Assembly (NCBI RefSeq): GCF_002245895.1
Contig: NZ_NPJZ01000001.1
Span: 4,128,501 to 4,192,500, forward strand
Source: Rhodococcus sp. OK302
GTDB taxonomy: Bacteria; Actinomycetota; Actinomycetes; Mycobacteriales; Mycobacteriaceae
Length of the DNA stretch: 64,000 bases
Direction: 5' to 3'
Each line of letters begins with the position of its first letter. Position 1 is the stretch's first letter. Under the pieces are notes generated by a model that was not told the DNA's origin, searched no databases, and worked only from the letters and a program-made list of their open reading frames with translations. The translations under genes and the position numbers were made by a program. Positions 1 through 9,246 of this stretch are shown here, one piece after another.

Positions 1-1280
1 GCGAAGCGTCGTTGCGGTGGGCCAACAATTCGATGACCACCAACGGAGTGTCACTCTCTCGCACGTGGACGGTCATTTCGATTGTGCGCGCCGGTGACGT
101 TGCCCGCGTCGGTACGGTCAGTTCCAGCAGTGTTGATCCTGAGCAGATCATCACTGTTGTGAAGGCCAGCGAGGAGGCTGCACGCACAGCAACACCCGCC
201 GACGACGCCTCCGATCTCATACCGGCAGGTCCAGCCGATTCCGACTGGGACCTGGCGCCAGTGCTCACCGATATCAGTGTCTTTACGCAACTAGCGTCGG
301 ATCTTGCAACCGGTTTCGACGGTGACGATCAACTGTTCGGCTTTGCCCACCACCAACTGCACACGACGTGGCTGGGTACTTCGAGCGGAGTGCGTCGACG
401 CACTGTCCAGCGCACCGGTTCCATCGAAATCAACGGCAAGCGCGGCGACGCCAGCGCCTGGGTCGGATCCGGCACCGTCGACTTCACCGATATCTCCACA
501 CCGAACTTGTTGTCACAGTTGACCACTCGTCTCGACTGGGCAAAGAATACGGTGAGTCTGCCGGCTGGACGGTACGAAACAATCCTGCCCCCGTCCGCTG
601 TCGCCGACCTCATGATCTACCTGATGTGGACCATGGAGGGTCGCGGAGCCGAGGAAGGCCACACGGCTCTTTCCACTACCGGCGGAACGCGGATCGGTGA
701 AACCCTCGGCAACTTGAACTTGACTCTGACGTCCGACCCCGACGCAGTAGGCCTGGAATCTGCGCCGTTTGTTGTCACCACGTCGTCGAGCGAATCCGTC
801 TCGCTCTTCGACAACGGCCTGGACATCGATCGGGTCGATTGGATCAAGGACGGCACAATCGCCGCTCTGGCATATCCGCGTCACGCTGCCCGAGAATTCG
901 GTCGGCCGGTCGCCGTTCCCGGCGACAACCTGCTCCTGACCGGCGGTGACGGCAGTTCCATCGAGGACATGATCGCCAACACCGAGAAGGGACTCCTTCT
1001 CACGACTCTGTGGTACATCCGGGAAGTGGATCCCACGACGCTGCTGCTCACCGGGTTGACGCGCGACGGGGTGTATTTGATCGAGAACGGAAAGATCGTG
1101 GGAGCGGTCAACAACTTCCGATTCAACGAGAGCCCACTCGATCTGTTGAGGAGGGTCACCGAGGCCGGTCGCACCGAGGTCACACTCCCCCGCGAGTGGA
1201 AGGACTGGTTCACCCGTACCGCCATGCCGCCGCTGCGGATCCCCGACTTTCACATGTCGTCGGTCAGCGCAGCGCAGTAG
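1..1280 (+). CDS. TldD/PmbA-family metallopeptidase (TldE-like), 5' end outside window
   Basis: This is the C-terminal ~425 residues of a TldD/PmbA-type protein. The frame is open to the first base of the window (…EASLRWANNSMTTNG), so the start lies upstream; the TTG at 12 is internal. The C-terminal block TTLWYIREVDP…LTGLTRDGVYLIENGKIVGAV is the usual signature of this family, which forms TldD/TldE zinc peptidase complexes that process modified peptides and antitoxins. The TldD metal motif HExxxH is not seen in the visible part, so this is more probably the TldE/PmbA-type partner; an upstream tldD would be expected. It ends 60 bp before a convergent FMO gene, with a strong hairpin between. 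The family is confident; the substrate is unknown. Confidence 0.85.
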   Translation, partial: EASLRWANNSMTTNGVSLSRTWTVISIVRAGDVARVGTVSSSSVDPEQIITVVKASEEAARTATPADDASDLIPAGPADSDWDLAPVLTDISVFTQLASDLATGFDGDDQLFGFAHHQLHTTWLGTSSGVRRRTVQRTGSIEINGKRGDASAWVGSGTVDFTDISTPNLLSQLTTRLDWAKNTVSLPAGRYETILPPSAVADLMIYLMWTMEGRGAEEGHTALSTTGGTRIGETLGNLNLTLTSDPDAVGLESAPFVVTTSSSESVSLFDNGLDIDRVDWIKDGTIAALAYPRHAAREFGRPVAVPGDNLLLTGGDGSSIEDMIANTEKGLLLTTLWYIREVDPTTLLLTGLTRDGVYLIENGKIVGAVNNFRFNESPLDLLRRVTEAGRTEVTLPREWKDWFTRTAMPPLRIPDFHMSSVSAAQ

Positions 1281-1290
1281 AACGCAAGGT

Positions 1291-1320
1291 CGTTGTGCCC
1301 CAGAACTCTGGGGCACAACG
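1291..1320. terminator. Bidirectional hairpin terminator
   Basis: There are perfect 14-nt arms (CGTTGTGCCCCAGA and its complement) around a two-base centre, placed between the ends of two convergent genes. There is no clear T-run on either side, so its role as a terminator is inferred from position and stem strength. Confidence 0.65.
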
Positions 1321-1340
1321 CCTAGATCACGAGCACTCGC

Positions 1341-2711
1341 TCAACGCTGCAGAGCAGGCGTGGGGAGACTGTTTCGAAGGAATGCTTCGGACGAGTCATC
1401 AAGGATATCGAGCCAGTCATCATGCAACGGCGGCGCGACAGTTCCGGTGAGCGTCGAGGCATAACTCTGGTTCCGGTACCCCATGATGTCTTTCTTTTTA
1501 TCGCGCTTCCAGTCTTCGAACAACTCACCCTGCTTTTCGACGTGAAATTCCGGGTAATCAGTCTGATCGACGAGGTCGCGAATATAGGCGGCCTGGAACT
1601 TGATTTCACTGGACGCAGTGGTCAGAGATTCCTCGCGCCCACGCCATTCGTCGATATTCTGATCCCGCGTATCACGATCGGGCAATGCGATACGACCGAG
1701 AATAGCGTCTCGCGCATACCAAGCCTGTGCGTCGAACATATTGAAAGTGAAGTACTGGTCCTGCATTCCCAGATACATCAGTTTCGGATTGTCCTGAAAG
1801 AAAATTCCCTTGTAGATATCTCGGGGGTAGAGCCGGTTCTTGGTCTTCAGCTTGAGATGGTCTGGCAAGAATGGGAAGTGATGCTGGTAACCGGTGCACA
1901 GAATAATGGCATCGACTTCGCGGGTGCTGCCGTCCTGGAACGTGGCGACGTTGCCGTCAAGCCCGGTGAGCAGCGGAACCTCGGAGAAGGCGTCGGGCCA
2001 GTCGTGTCCCATCGGGGCGGTGCGGTAACTGAAGGTGACTTCTGCGGCCCCGTACTTGAAGCACTGAGTCCCGATGTCCTCGGCGGAATAACTGCTACCC
2101 ACCAGGAGCAGACGTTTTCCCGTGAACTCGCGTGCATCGCGGAAGTCATGGGCGTGTAGAACTCGTCCCGGGAACTGTTCCAAGCCGTCGAAGTCAGGTG
2201 CGTTGGGTGTAGAGAAGTGCCCGGTGGCGACGATGACGTAGTCGAACTCGTTGGATTCGAGTTGTCCACGGCCATGGTCCATGACGGTGACCGTGAACTT
2301 CTCGGTCTCGTCGCAATAGGTCACCCCGTGGACTGCGGTATTGAAGCGAATGTACTTGCGCACATCGCTCTTCTCAACGCGACCCATGATGTATTCGAGG
2401 AGGACTTCACGCGGAGGGTATGAAGGAATTGGATGCCCGAAATGTTCCTCGAAGGAATAATCGGCAAATTCTAGACATTCTTTGGGGCCGTTCGACCACA
2501 GGTATCGGTACATACTAGCGTGGACTGGTTCGCCATTTTGATCCAGACCGGTGCGCCAGTTGTAATTCCACATGCCGCCACAGTCGCTTTGCTTTTCGTA
2601 GCACACTATGTCGGGGACCGCGCCAAGACCTGATTTCCGTGCAGATTCGAAGGCTCGCAGCTGCGCGAGGCCACTCGGACCGGCTCCTAGAATCGCGATC
2701 TTTGGCGTCAA
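1341..2711 (-). CDS. Flavin-containing monooxygenase, trimethylamine monooxygenase (Tmm)-like
   Basis: This is a 456-aa class B flavoprotein monooxygenase using FAD and NADPH. Seen: FAD Rossmann motif GAGPSG at residues 9-14, [11 protein letters not shown], the FMO signature [11 protein letters not shown] (FxGxxxHxxxF), and an NADP-site [10 protein letters not shown]. The region [19 protein letters not shown] and the overall length closely recall bacterial Tmm, which oxidises trimethylamine to its N-oxide. The substrate here is inferred only from that resemblance. The start is taken as TTG 2711 because AGGGAG lies about 6 nt upstream and the FAD motif then falls at the usual position; an in-frame start 27 codons further upstream is possible but has no good ribosome site. 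It is divergent from the ferric-reductase-like gene. Confidence 0.85.
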   Translation of the reverse strand: MTPKIAILGAGPSGLAQLRAFESARKSGLGAVPDIVCYEKQSDCGGMWNYNWRTGLDQNGEPVHASMYRYLWSNGPKECLEFADYSFEEHFGHPIPSYPPREVLLEYIMGRVEKSDVRKYIRFNTAVHGVTYCDETEKFTVTVMDHGRGQLESNEFDYVIVATGHFSTPNAPDFDGLEQFPGRVLHAHDFRDAREFTGKRLLLVGSSYSAEDIGTQCFKYGAAEVTFSYRTAPMGHDWPDAFSEVPLLTGLDGNVATFQDGSTREVDAIILCTGYQHHFPFLPDHLKLKTKNRLYPRDIYKGIFFQDNPKLMYLGMQDQYFTFNMFDAQAWYARDAILGRIALPDRDTRDQNIDEWRGREESLTTASSEIKFQAAYIRDLVDQTDYPEFHVEKQGELFEDWKRDKKKDIMGYRNQSYASTLTGTVAPPLHDDWLDILDDSSEAFLRNSLPTPALQR

Positions 2712-3123
2712 AGTAATCTCCCTATTTTGTTCGACATTTACCTCAGTATAACGAAGAAAATAGGTGACTCGTGTACGGTGTCCGCGATACAAAAATTCGG
2801 GACCTATTTTGTCTCGATATTTGCGACGATATTTCTTCTAATCACGTGCCACAAATTTTCCCGAAAGACCTTGTAGCAAAGGTGCATTCGACCAAATTTT
2901 CGAGGAAACGGTCCACAGCAGTGCGGGAGTCACTGCGGCCTGGTTACAGCCTGAGCAGTTCGAGGGTTCGATGCCGACGGCCGGCCCGCGCGACGCGCCG
3001 GTGCGATCCACCCGTGTTCGAGCCCCGACAGACACCGCTCGGAGTAGCGTCCCGGAAGGTGACTGCTGATGTTTCGGCACCGGACCATCCTGCCCAGAGC
3101 GACGAAGAAGGGCGTGTCCGATC
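2712..3123. other. Divergent intergenic region, no gene seen
   Basis: These 412 bp separate the FMO (minus) and the ferric-reductase-like gene (plus), so promoters for both should lie here. The half next to the FMO is AT-rich, the half next to 3124 is GC-rich. Reading frames on both strands are short and have no family resemblance. A GGTTCGA stretch near 2963 resembles a tRNA T-loop, but no cloverleaf can be built around it. I recognise no riboswitch. Confidence 0.5.
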
Positions 3124-4440
3124 ATGACGCTGCTATCACGGGGAATCGCCTGGATCGGGCTCTATCTGGCAGTGGCGGTGATTCCGCTGGTGTTCGCGGT
3201 ACTCGGCCATTCCGGTCCGGGGCGCGGTTTCCTCACCGAATTCTCTGTCGCCCTCGGCTTTATCGGACTGTCGATGATGGGGATGCAGTTCGCGCTGGTC
3301 GCACGATTCCAAACGGCGGCAAAACCCTTCGGGGAGGACGCGCTGGTTCAATTCCATCGCGAGATTTCGTATGTCGCATTGGCGTTCATTCTCGCTCATC
3401 CGATCCTTCTGCAGGTTGCCGGAATCGACATCGTGGGCCTGCTCAATCTTGCGCAAGCTCCCTGGCGGGCACGATTCGCAGTGACCTCGACAGTGCTGTT
3501 GCTGGTGCTCATTGCCACCTCGATCTGGCGCCGGCGAATGAAAATTCGCTACGAGGTGTGGCAGGTGCTGCACGGTGCTGTATCGGTACTGGTCGTCGCG
3601 TTCGCACTCGCGCATGTTTTTCTGGTCGGCTATTACGTCGACGATGCGTGGAAGAAATGGCTGTGGGCGATCATGACCGGCGCACTGATCTTCCTATTGT
3701 TGTGGGTTCGGGTAATCAGGCCGCTCATGCGTTTGCGCCAACCCTGGAAAATCGAGTCCGTGGTCCAGGAACGTGGTGACGCCGTCACGTTGACGATGGT
3801 CCCGATCGGTCATCAAGGTTTCCGATTCGAACCGGGTCAATTCGGCTGGCTCACCGTCGACCGCTCACCATTCTCGGTCACCTCGCACCCGTTCTCCTTT
3901 TCGTCCAGCGCTGAGAACGGAACGGCAATATCGATGACCATCAAATCGCTCGGCGATTTCACCTCCACCGTCGGAACCATCTCCCCCGGCACTCCGGCCT
4001 ATCTCGACGGACCGCACGGCGTCTTCACACCGGACCACAATGACGGCCCGGGTTTCGTTCTGATTGCAGGTGGAGTCGGCATAACGCCGATGATGAGCAT
4101 TCTGCGCACCATGGCTGATCGCCGAGATAATCGGCCTTATCTGCTCTTTTACGCCAGCAACTCGCTCGACGACATCACCTTCGACGAGGAACTAAATGAA
4201 CTGAAGCTGCGTCTGAACCTGACAATCGTCCATATCTTGAGGACCCCACCTGCGGATTGGACTGGCGAACAGGGGTTCCTCGATCACGACATGCTTGCCC
4301 GCCATCTCCCCGACCATCATGAGCGTCTGCAGTACTTCGTCTGTGGGCCAGGCCCGATGCTCGATGCCATCGAGAATGCGCTCACCGAACTGGGAGTGCC
4401 GGCGCCACATCTACACACCGAACGATTCATCTTCGTCTGA
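3124..4440 (+). CDS. Ferric reductase-like transmembrane flavocytochrome
   Basis: This 438-aa membrane oxidoreductase joins an N-terminal haem-binding ferric-reductase/NOX transmembrane domain (about residues 1-200, roughly six helices) to a C-terminal FAD and NAD(P)H module. Histidine pairs H78/H92 and H150/H164, each 14 apart on a helix, fit the two-haem pattern of the family. The FAD-domain motif HPFSFSS follows near residue 258, then the nucleotide-site GGVGITPMMS near 320 and FVCGPGPMLDAIENAL near the end. It probably passes electrons from cytosolic NAD(P)H across the membrane to metal ions or oxygen; the acceptor cannot be read from sequence. It starts at ATG 3124 and is followed by a tiny hydrophobic ORF. 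Confidence 0.85.
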   Translation: MTLLSRGIAWIGLYLAVAVIPLVFAVLGHSGPGRGFLTEFSVALGFIGLSMMGMQFALVARFQTAAKPFGEDALVQFHREISYVALAFILAHPILLQVAGIDIVGLLNLAQAPWRARFAVTSTVLLLVLIATSIWRRRMKIRYEVWQVLHGAVSVLVVAFALAHVFLVGYYVDDAWKKWLWAIMTGALIFLLLWVRVIRPLMRLRQPWKIESVVQERGDAVTLTMVPIGHQGFRFEPGQFGWLTVDRSPFSVTSHPFSFSSSAENGTAISMTIKSLGDFTSTVGTISPGTPAYLDGPHGVFTPDHNDGPGFVLIAGGVGITPMMSILRTMADRRDNRPYLLFYASNSLDDITFDEELNELKLRLNLTIVHILRTPPADWTGEQGFLDHDMLARHLPDHHERLQYFVCGPGPMLDAIENALTELGVPAPHLHTERFIFV

Positions 4441-4451
4441 TCGGAGTTCTC

Positions 4452-4541
4452 ATGCGTCACGTTTACACCACCCGCGCAGTCATCCTCATCACGCTCATAC
4501 TTCTCGGAGCGTCCGCCGCCTTCGGTCTGGCGATGACCTGA
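4452..4541 (+). CDS. Possible 29-aa single-pass membrane microprotein
   Basis: An ATG 11 bp after the reductase stop opens 29 codons: a short basic N-terminus (MRHVYTTR) followed by one hydrophobic span (AVILITLILLGASAAFGLAM). GGAG lies about 6 nt upstream. The position directly behind a membrane reductase and before a hairpin suggests co-transcription and perhaps a small accessory subunit. It is too short for family assignment, so real expression is uncertain. Confidence 0.4.
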   Translation: MRHVYTTRAVILITLILLGASAAFGLAMT

Positions 4542-4575
4542 GCTGAACCACATCAGTGTTAGGCTGATTTTTGTC

Positions 4576-4607
4576 GCGCGAGTTGTGGATTGACATCCAC
4601 CTCGCGC
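4576..4607. terminator. Hairpin terminator after reductase operon
   Basis: A GCGCGAG/CTCGCGC outer stem and a GTGGAT/ATCCAC inner stem are separated by a TT bulge and closed by TGAC. A short T-rich stretch precedes it on the plus strand, but only a weak one follows. It lies 35 bp after the microprotein stop. Confidence 0.6.
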
Positions 4608-5312
4608 ATTTGTCGTCCAGGGGCGCGTCTGGATCTGTTTGATGCACTAGCCGAAACATCACCGGCAGGTGCTCCGGACACCAACGCGCACAATCTTTCC
4701 GCCCAAGTTATCCGAGCGTTGGCGCGGAACCGCTAACCGTTCGGGGTCGTGCGAGAGCACCCATCGGACAGACCTACTCGAACTAGCTGCGCCGACGGAC
4801 GACCGATTCGCCGTCCGCCAGATTGTCACCGCGACCGACACCGCCTGCAAGTGAACGACCCGAGTGGCTTGCCATAGCATCGTGCCCAAACTGGTGTCGT
4901 CGCTACGATTTTCGATCAACGTGACGGCGCCCTGAAGGGCCAGAGTCTCAAGCTCGAGGCTTCTCGTCGTCAACTGGACTCAGTGCGACCCTTCGCTCAA
5001 ATCCGTTGTCACGCAATGCCGTGCTCCTGCACCGATCCCCAAAACTCCACGCCACCACAATTCACGTTCCTCGGATTCCGTCCAGACCACTAAATCCATT
5101 CCGCTCTCCTTCGAGTCGCCTTCTTTCTTGTTACCCATCGCACACGACTCGAAACGCCTGCATACCCGGGCAGCTGAGCGCCGACTGGTTGGTATTGTCA
5201 GGACGAAACCGGGCAGAACAACACCACACGCTCTCTCGTCGCTCTCACGACACCCGCCACGAGCTCACGTCCCTACGCAGGATATTGCTTGTCGCTCACG
5301 ACAACGCGACCA
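4608..5312. other. Gene-poor stretch, possible gene remnants
   Basis: No complete gene is recognisable in these 705 bp. A plus-strand segment ending at a TAA near 4735 reads like a protein C-terminus (LFDALAETSPAGAPDTN then HNLSAQVIRALARNR) but has no start. A minus-strand 52-codon frame (5138-4980, beginning MGNKKEGDSKESGMDLVVW) is open but lacks a strong ribosome site and has no known relatives that I can name. The stretch is best viewed as decayed or non-coding sequence with the 3' flank of the methyltransferase gene at its right edge. Confidence 0.4.
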
Positions 5313-6089
5313 TCACCGCTTGACCGCATAACCCATATACGAGATTGCGGTAGTCCGAATCTGCCCGAAGTCCAGACGGCGGCTCAGCTCTCCGTAACTC
5401 AGCCTCACTCCCCCCGCACGCGCGAGATCGAGGAGGCGAAGCGGATTCTTCGACCTCGGCCCGAGCCCCACAATCTCACCGAGCTGCAGGCCGTGCCGCT
5501 CCATGACTGGTTCCAGCTCCCCCGGTCGGACGCACATGGACCAATCGTGGATGGGGGTGTCAAACATCCTGGTCACCCGCCATTCCTGCATGATCTTGAT
5601 CGCGACCAGCTTACTGACCAAGGTGCGGTTGATGGTGTCGAACAGATACAGACCACCCGGCTTCAACGCTCGAGCTGTCTCGGTTATCACTGCGTCCAGG
5701 TCCGACACATGCTCGAGGACGTCGCAGCAATACGCGACGTCGAACGAGGAATCCGGGACGGGCAGTCGCTCTCCTACCCCAATTCGATATTCGATGTCGA
5801 GATCGCCACTGGCGGCATGGCGGCGCGCGGTATCGACCGACACCGCGGACGGATCGACCCCCACCACCCGGAACCCGATGCGAGTGAACTCCTCCGCGAG
5901 AAACCCACCGCCCGAACCGATGTCGAGGGCACACAGTCCGCTGTAGTCGGAACCGCGGTGCTCGGCGAGCACTCGGCGGAAGTATGCGAATCGTCCCGGT
6001 GTGAGACTCCCGTGCAGCAGATTGAGCGGGTTGTCCTCTTCCCACCAAGACTCCCCCACACGGTTGTAGACATCGTTGTCGATAACCAA
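5313..6089 (-). CDS. Class I SAM-dependent methyltransferase (UbiG-like)
   Basis: This 258-aa protein has a Rossmann-type methyltransferase core. SAM motif I is ALDIGSGGGFLAEEF, followed by the acidic end of strand 2 (VVGVDPS), PDSSFDVAYCCDVLEHV and LKPGGLYLFDTINRT. The motif order and the late GYAVKR end resemble UbiG-type O-methyltransferases, but actinobacteria of this group use menaquinone, so ubiquinone synthesis is not implied and the substrate is unknown. The start is set at TTG 6089, eight bases after AGGAGAGG; the longer reading frame from 6152 has no ribosome site and adds unrelated residues. It is isolated, with gene-poor DNA on both sides. Confidence 0.75.
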   Translation of the reverse strand: MVIDNDVYNRVGESWWEEDNPLNLLHGSLTPGRFAYFRRVLAEHRGSDYSGLCALDIGSGGGFLAEEFTRIGFRVVGVDPSAVSVDTARRHAASGDLDIEYRIGVGERLPVPDSSFDVAYCCDVLEHVSDLDAVITETARALKPGGLYLFDTINRTLVSKLVAIKIMQEWRVTRMFDTPIHDWSMCVRPGELEPVMERHGLQLGEIVGLGPRSKNPLRLLDLARAGGVRLSYGELSRRLDFGQIRTTAISYMGYAVKR

Positions 6090-6584
6090 CCAGATCACCT
6101 CTCCTGCGCTGAGTGCACACACCGACGTCCAACATGTACACGGAGTTCGCATTCATCATGGGCGGACAGCATGTTCGCGCTGGGTCGTTGCCGGCGATGA
6201 CTTTCCACATCCCGGCGCAGTGACCTCTCAGTCGAGAACCCATTCGGCATCATGTTCTGATACCCATCCATATCTCGACTATGACGCCCCGACCTCTGCC
6301 GGACAAGCCCCGAAAGATGTTCGGGATCAGATCCTCGGGGCATTGAGCTTGCGCGGGGCCGTCAGACGATATCGGGAGAGCGCACATCGCGAGCGGTGGA
6401 TTACGCCGGGCGGTCTCGCCTGGGAAAGGACCTGCAACCTGTCCCGCATCGGAGAAACGTCTACCTGTTTGTCGGACACTTCTGCGGGTATCCACATCCG
6501 GATTACCGACGTGTTGTTTCCGCGAGAAAGGTCTCTGATGACTCAGCGGGCCACTTCTTCGCCCACTACCGTCCGGCACACACA
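6090..6584. other. Gene-poor stretch upstream of a small conserved ORF
   Basis: No gene is confidently seen in 495 bp. On the plus strand a frame is open up to a TGA at 6586-6588 that overlaps the next ATG as ATGA; its last ~120 codons include LGALSLRGAVRRYRESAHR, which is protein-like but matches no family I know and has no clear start. The 5' part should carry the promoter of the minus-strand methyltransferase. Confidence 0.35.
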
Positions 6585-6944
6585 ATGATGTTGCTCAGCA
6601 ACACAACACGTCTGGTGATGCGCACCGGCTACCGAATGATCCGAATTCCCCTGCGCTGCATCGACGAACAAATTTTGCCAACGTTCCTCGACGAAACAGC
6701 CCACGCAAGACTTGCCTACCAACGACTCCTGATCGAGTGCGACCGCATCGCGGCAGCTGTTCTCGATGACCCGTCGGCAGCCGCCCTCGCTGCTCGGGTC
6801 GATCAACGCAATGCCGTCGTCAGATATGGCATCGCTCGTCACCAACGCCAGATTCAGTGCGAAACCGACGCCGTGCTCGCCGGGCATCGAGCGCGATTTC
6901 TTCGTTCCCAGCATCGCCACGGGATGCGCTGGGATGGCCTGTGA
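6585..6944 (+). CDS. Small conserved actinobacterial protein (mislabelled 'IF2-family' type)
   Basis: This 119-aa protein is rich in helix. The pattern TGYRMIRIPLRCIDEQILP…LDETAHARLAYQRLLIECDR…LDDPSAAALAARVDQRNAV resembles short mycobacterial/rhodococcal proteins that automated pipelines call IF2-family translation initiation factor, although they contain no GTPase domain. The match is from memory of the family pattern, not from a search. ATG 6585 fits the usual short N-terminus, but no ribosome site is obvious; coupling to the overlapping upstream frame (ATGA) could supply initiation. The function is unknown. It ends 125 bp before the acyl-CoA dehydrogenase gene. Confidence 0.5.
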   Translation: MMLLSNTTRLVMRTGYRMIRIPLRCIDEQILPTFLDETAHARLAYQRLLIECDRIAAAVLDDPSAAALAARVDQRNAVVRYGIARHQRQIQCETDAVLAGHRARFLRSQHRHGMRWDGL

Positions 6945-7069
6945 CACAACTCCGGGAGCCACAACCCGATCAACCGTCGATCTGACCATCCCGTAATAGT
7001 CCACCGCCCCTGCGAAGGGAGAACACTGGAAGTACATCGCCGATCGCCGATCGCCGAGGAGGAGTCAAC

Positions 7070-9019
7070 ATGATGGCCACTCAAAAGTTGAAAGCGACCG
7101 AGGAACAGTCGAGAACTCTCGTCGAAGAGTCACGGACCCAAGGATGGGACAAACCCTCGTTCTGCAAGGAGTTGTTCCTCGGGCGGTTTCAGCTCGATCT
7201 TGTCCACCCCTATCCGAAACCGGCACCCGAAGAATCCACGAAGGCCGACCATTTTCTGGAAAAGCTGGCCTCATACTGCGCCTCGCTGGACGGCTCGGAA
7301 ATCGAGCGGGAAGAACGCATTCCCGATGAATACGTCGCAGGTTTCGCAAAACTAGGGTGCTTCGGTCTGAAAATCTCCGAAGAGTACGGCGGAGTCGGCC
7401 TTACACAAGTCGCCTACAACAAGGCGCTGATGCTCATCAGCTCGGTGCATGCATCCCTCGGTGCACTCATGTCCGCCCATCAATCGATCGGCGTACCCGA
7501 GCCACTCAAACTTGCCGGTACGCCAGAGCAGAAGGCACGGTTCCTGCCGCGCTGTGCGAAGGGTGCGATCTCAGCCTTCCTGCTCACAGAACCAGACGTC
7601 GGATCCGATCCCGCCCGAATGGCGAGTTCCGCGGTCCCGACAGAGGACAGCGAAGCCTACGAAGTCGACGGTGTGAAATTGTGGACTACCAACGGCGTTG
7701 TCGCGGAACTACTGGTGGTGATGGCACGAGTGCCAACGAGCGACGGTCATCGCGGCGGAATCTCTGCGTTTGTCGTCGAGGCGGACTCCCCTGGAATCAC
7801 CGTCGAACGGCGCAACAGGTTCATGGGATTGCGAGGAATCGAAAACGGCGTCACCCGAATGCACAAGGTCCGGGTGCCGAAGGAAAACTTGATCGGGCGT
7901 GAGGGTGACGGCCTCAAGATCGCCCTGACTACGCTGAACGCCGGACGACTGGCGATTCCTGCGATGTGCTCGGGCGCCGGTAAGTGGAGCCAGAAGATCG
8001 CACGTGAATGGTCAGCAGAGCGCGTGCAGTGGGGCCGGCCCGTGGGTGAGCATGCGGCTGTTGCGAACAAACTTTCGTTCATCGCAGCGACAAATTACGC
8101 ACTCGAAGCTGTACTCGACTTGTCGGGGCAGATGGCCGACGAGGGCCGCAACGACATCCGGATCGAGGCGGCGCTCGCGAAGCTGTGGGCCAGCGAGATG
8201 TCATGGCTCGTCGTCGACGAGTTGGTCCAGATCCGTGGCGGACGTGGTTACGAGACGGCCGATTCGCTCAAAGCGCGCGGCGAGCGGGCTGTCCCGGCAG
8301 AGCAGCTTCTGCGCGATATGCGGATCAACCGCATTTTCGAGGGGTCGAGCGAAATCATGCGACTGCTGGTCGCGCGCGAGGCGTCCGATGCGCACATCGT
8401 CGCAGCCGGCGATCTGGTGAATCCCAAGGCTGCTCCGAGTGCGAAGGCGAAATCTGCGGTAAAGGCCACCGGCTTCTACGCCAAGTGGATGCCTCAACTC
8501 GTCGCCGGTAAGGGTCAATTGCCGACGTCGTACAGCGAGTTCGGCTCGCTGGCAACACATCTGCGCTTCATCGAGCGCAGTTCCCGCAAACTAGCCCGCT
8601 CGATGCTGTACGGGATGGCGCGCTGGCAGGCCAAGCTGGAGTACCGGCAAGGATTCCTCGGTCGGATCGTGGACATCGGCGCCGAGTTGTTCGCCATGTC
8701 CGCGGTGATCGTTCGCGCCGAAAGTCAGCGCATCCAGGACGCTGCACAGGGTGAGACGGCATACCAACTGGCCGATGCCTTCTGCGAGCAAGCAACACTG
8801 CGAGTGGAGAAACTATTCGCCGCGCTGTGGCACAACACCGATGATACCGACGGCAAGCTCGCTGCCGGCCTGCTCGACGGTAAGTACAACTGGATGGAGG
8901 GCGGTGTACTCGACCAGAGTGAGGGCACTGGACCGTGGATCTCGCAATGGCAACCCGGTGCGTCGACCGAAGAAAACGTATCGAACCCGTTCTTGCCCTC
9001 CACCAAGCGCGTCATTTAG
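7070..9019 (+). CDS. Acyl-CoA dehydrogenase (long form, FadE type)
   Basis: This 649-aa flavoenzyme catalyses alpha,beta-dehydrogenation of acyl-CoA in fatty-acid or related beta-oxidation. The order is an N-terminal extension, helical ACAD domain, beta domain with the FAD/substrate signature AFLLTEPDVGSDP, and a C-terminal ACAD domain with QIRGGRGYETADS and NRIFEGSSEIMR. About 200 further helical residues follow, as in the VLCAD/ACAD9-like group (600-650 aa versus ~380 for ordinary ACADs). A strong GGAGGAG lies before tandem ATGs; the first is used. It appears monocistronic. Chain length or branched substrate cannot be decided from sequence. Confidence 0.92.
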   Translation: MMATQKLKATEEQSRTLVEESRTQGWDKPSFCKELFLGRFQLDLVHPYPKPAPEESTKADHFLEKLASYCASLDGSEIEREERIPDEYVAGFAKLGCFGLKISEEYGGVGLTQVAYNKALMLISSVHASLGALMSAHQSIGVPEPLKLAGTPEQKARFLPRCAKGAISAFLLTEPDVGSDPARMASSAVPTEDSEAYEVDGVKLWTTNGVVAELLVVMARVPTSDGHRGGISAFVVEADSPGITVERRNRFMGLRGIENGVTRMHKVRVPKENLIGREGDGLKIALTTLNAGRLAIPAMCSGAGKWSQKIAREWSAERVQWGRPVGEHAAVANKLSFIAATNYALEAVLDLSGQMADEGRNDIRIEAALAKLWASEMSWLVVDELVQIRGGRGYETADSLKARGERAVPAEQLLRDMRINRIFEGSSEIMRLLVAREASDAHIVAAGDLVNPKAAPSAKAKSAVKATGFYAKWMPQLVAGKGQLPTSYSEFGSLATHLRFIERSSRKLARSMLYGMARWQAKLEYRQGFLGRIVDIGAELFAMSAVIVRAESQRIQDAAQGETAYQLADAFCEQATLRVEKLFAALWHNTDDTDGKLAAGLLDGKYNWMEGGVLDQSEGTGPWISQWQPGASTEENVSNPFLPSTKRVI

Positions 9020-9246
9020 CGTCGAAACCCGGGGTTGCCAACTGTTGGTCAACTAAGACTGTTTTGTGTTGTTCGATGCAGTTCGATCGAGCTTCTCGCT
9101 AGTGCCCAGCAGTCCGGTCGCATCCGAAGCCGTGTCACTCCCACCGACATCACCCTGGAGATCGTGCTCGCCGCGAGGTAGAAACGCCACCGACGCACCA
9201 CCAAAGCTCTAGGTAGAGTTGCCTCACCCAACAGAAGGGACCGACG

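Noticed and set aside
2930..3010. Possible tRNA (GGTTCGA T-loop-like)
   Set aside because: No acceptor, D or anticodon stem can be placed around it.
5289..6200. 303-codon plus-strand frame
   Set aside because: Antisense to the methyltransferase gene, which has a full SAM-binding motif set.
6543..7037. 164-codon minus-strand frame
   Set aside because: Opposite to the small conserved protein at 6585 and overlaps the acyl-CoA dehydrogenase leader; no family pattern.
9025..9060. Near-palindrome GTTGCCAACTGTTGGTCAAC as a terminator
   Set aside because: Imperfect and short, no T-run; too weak to call.
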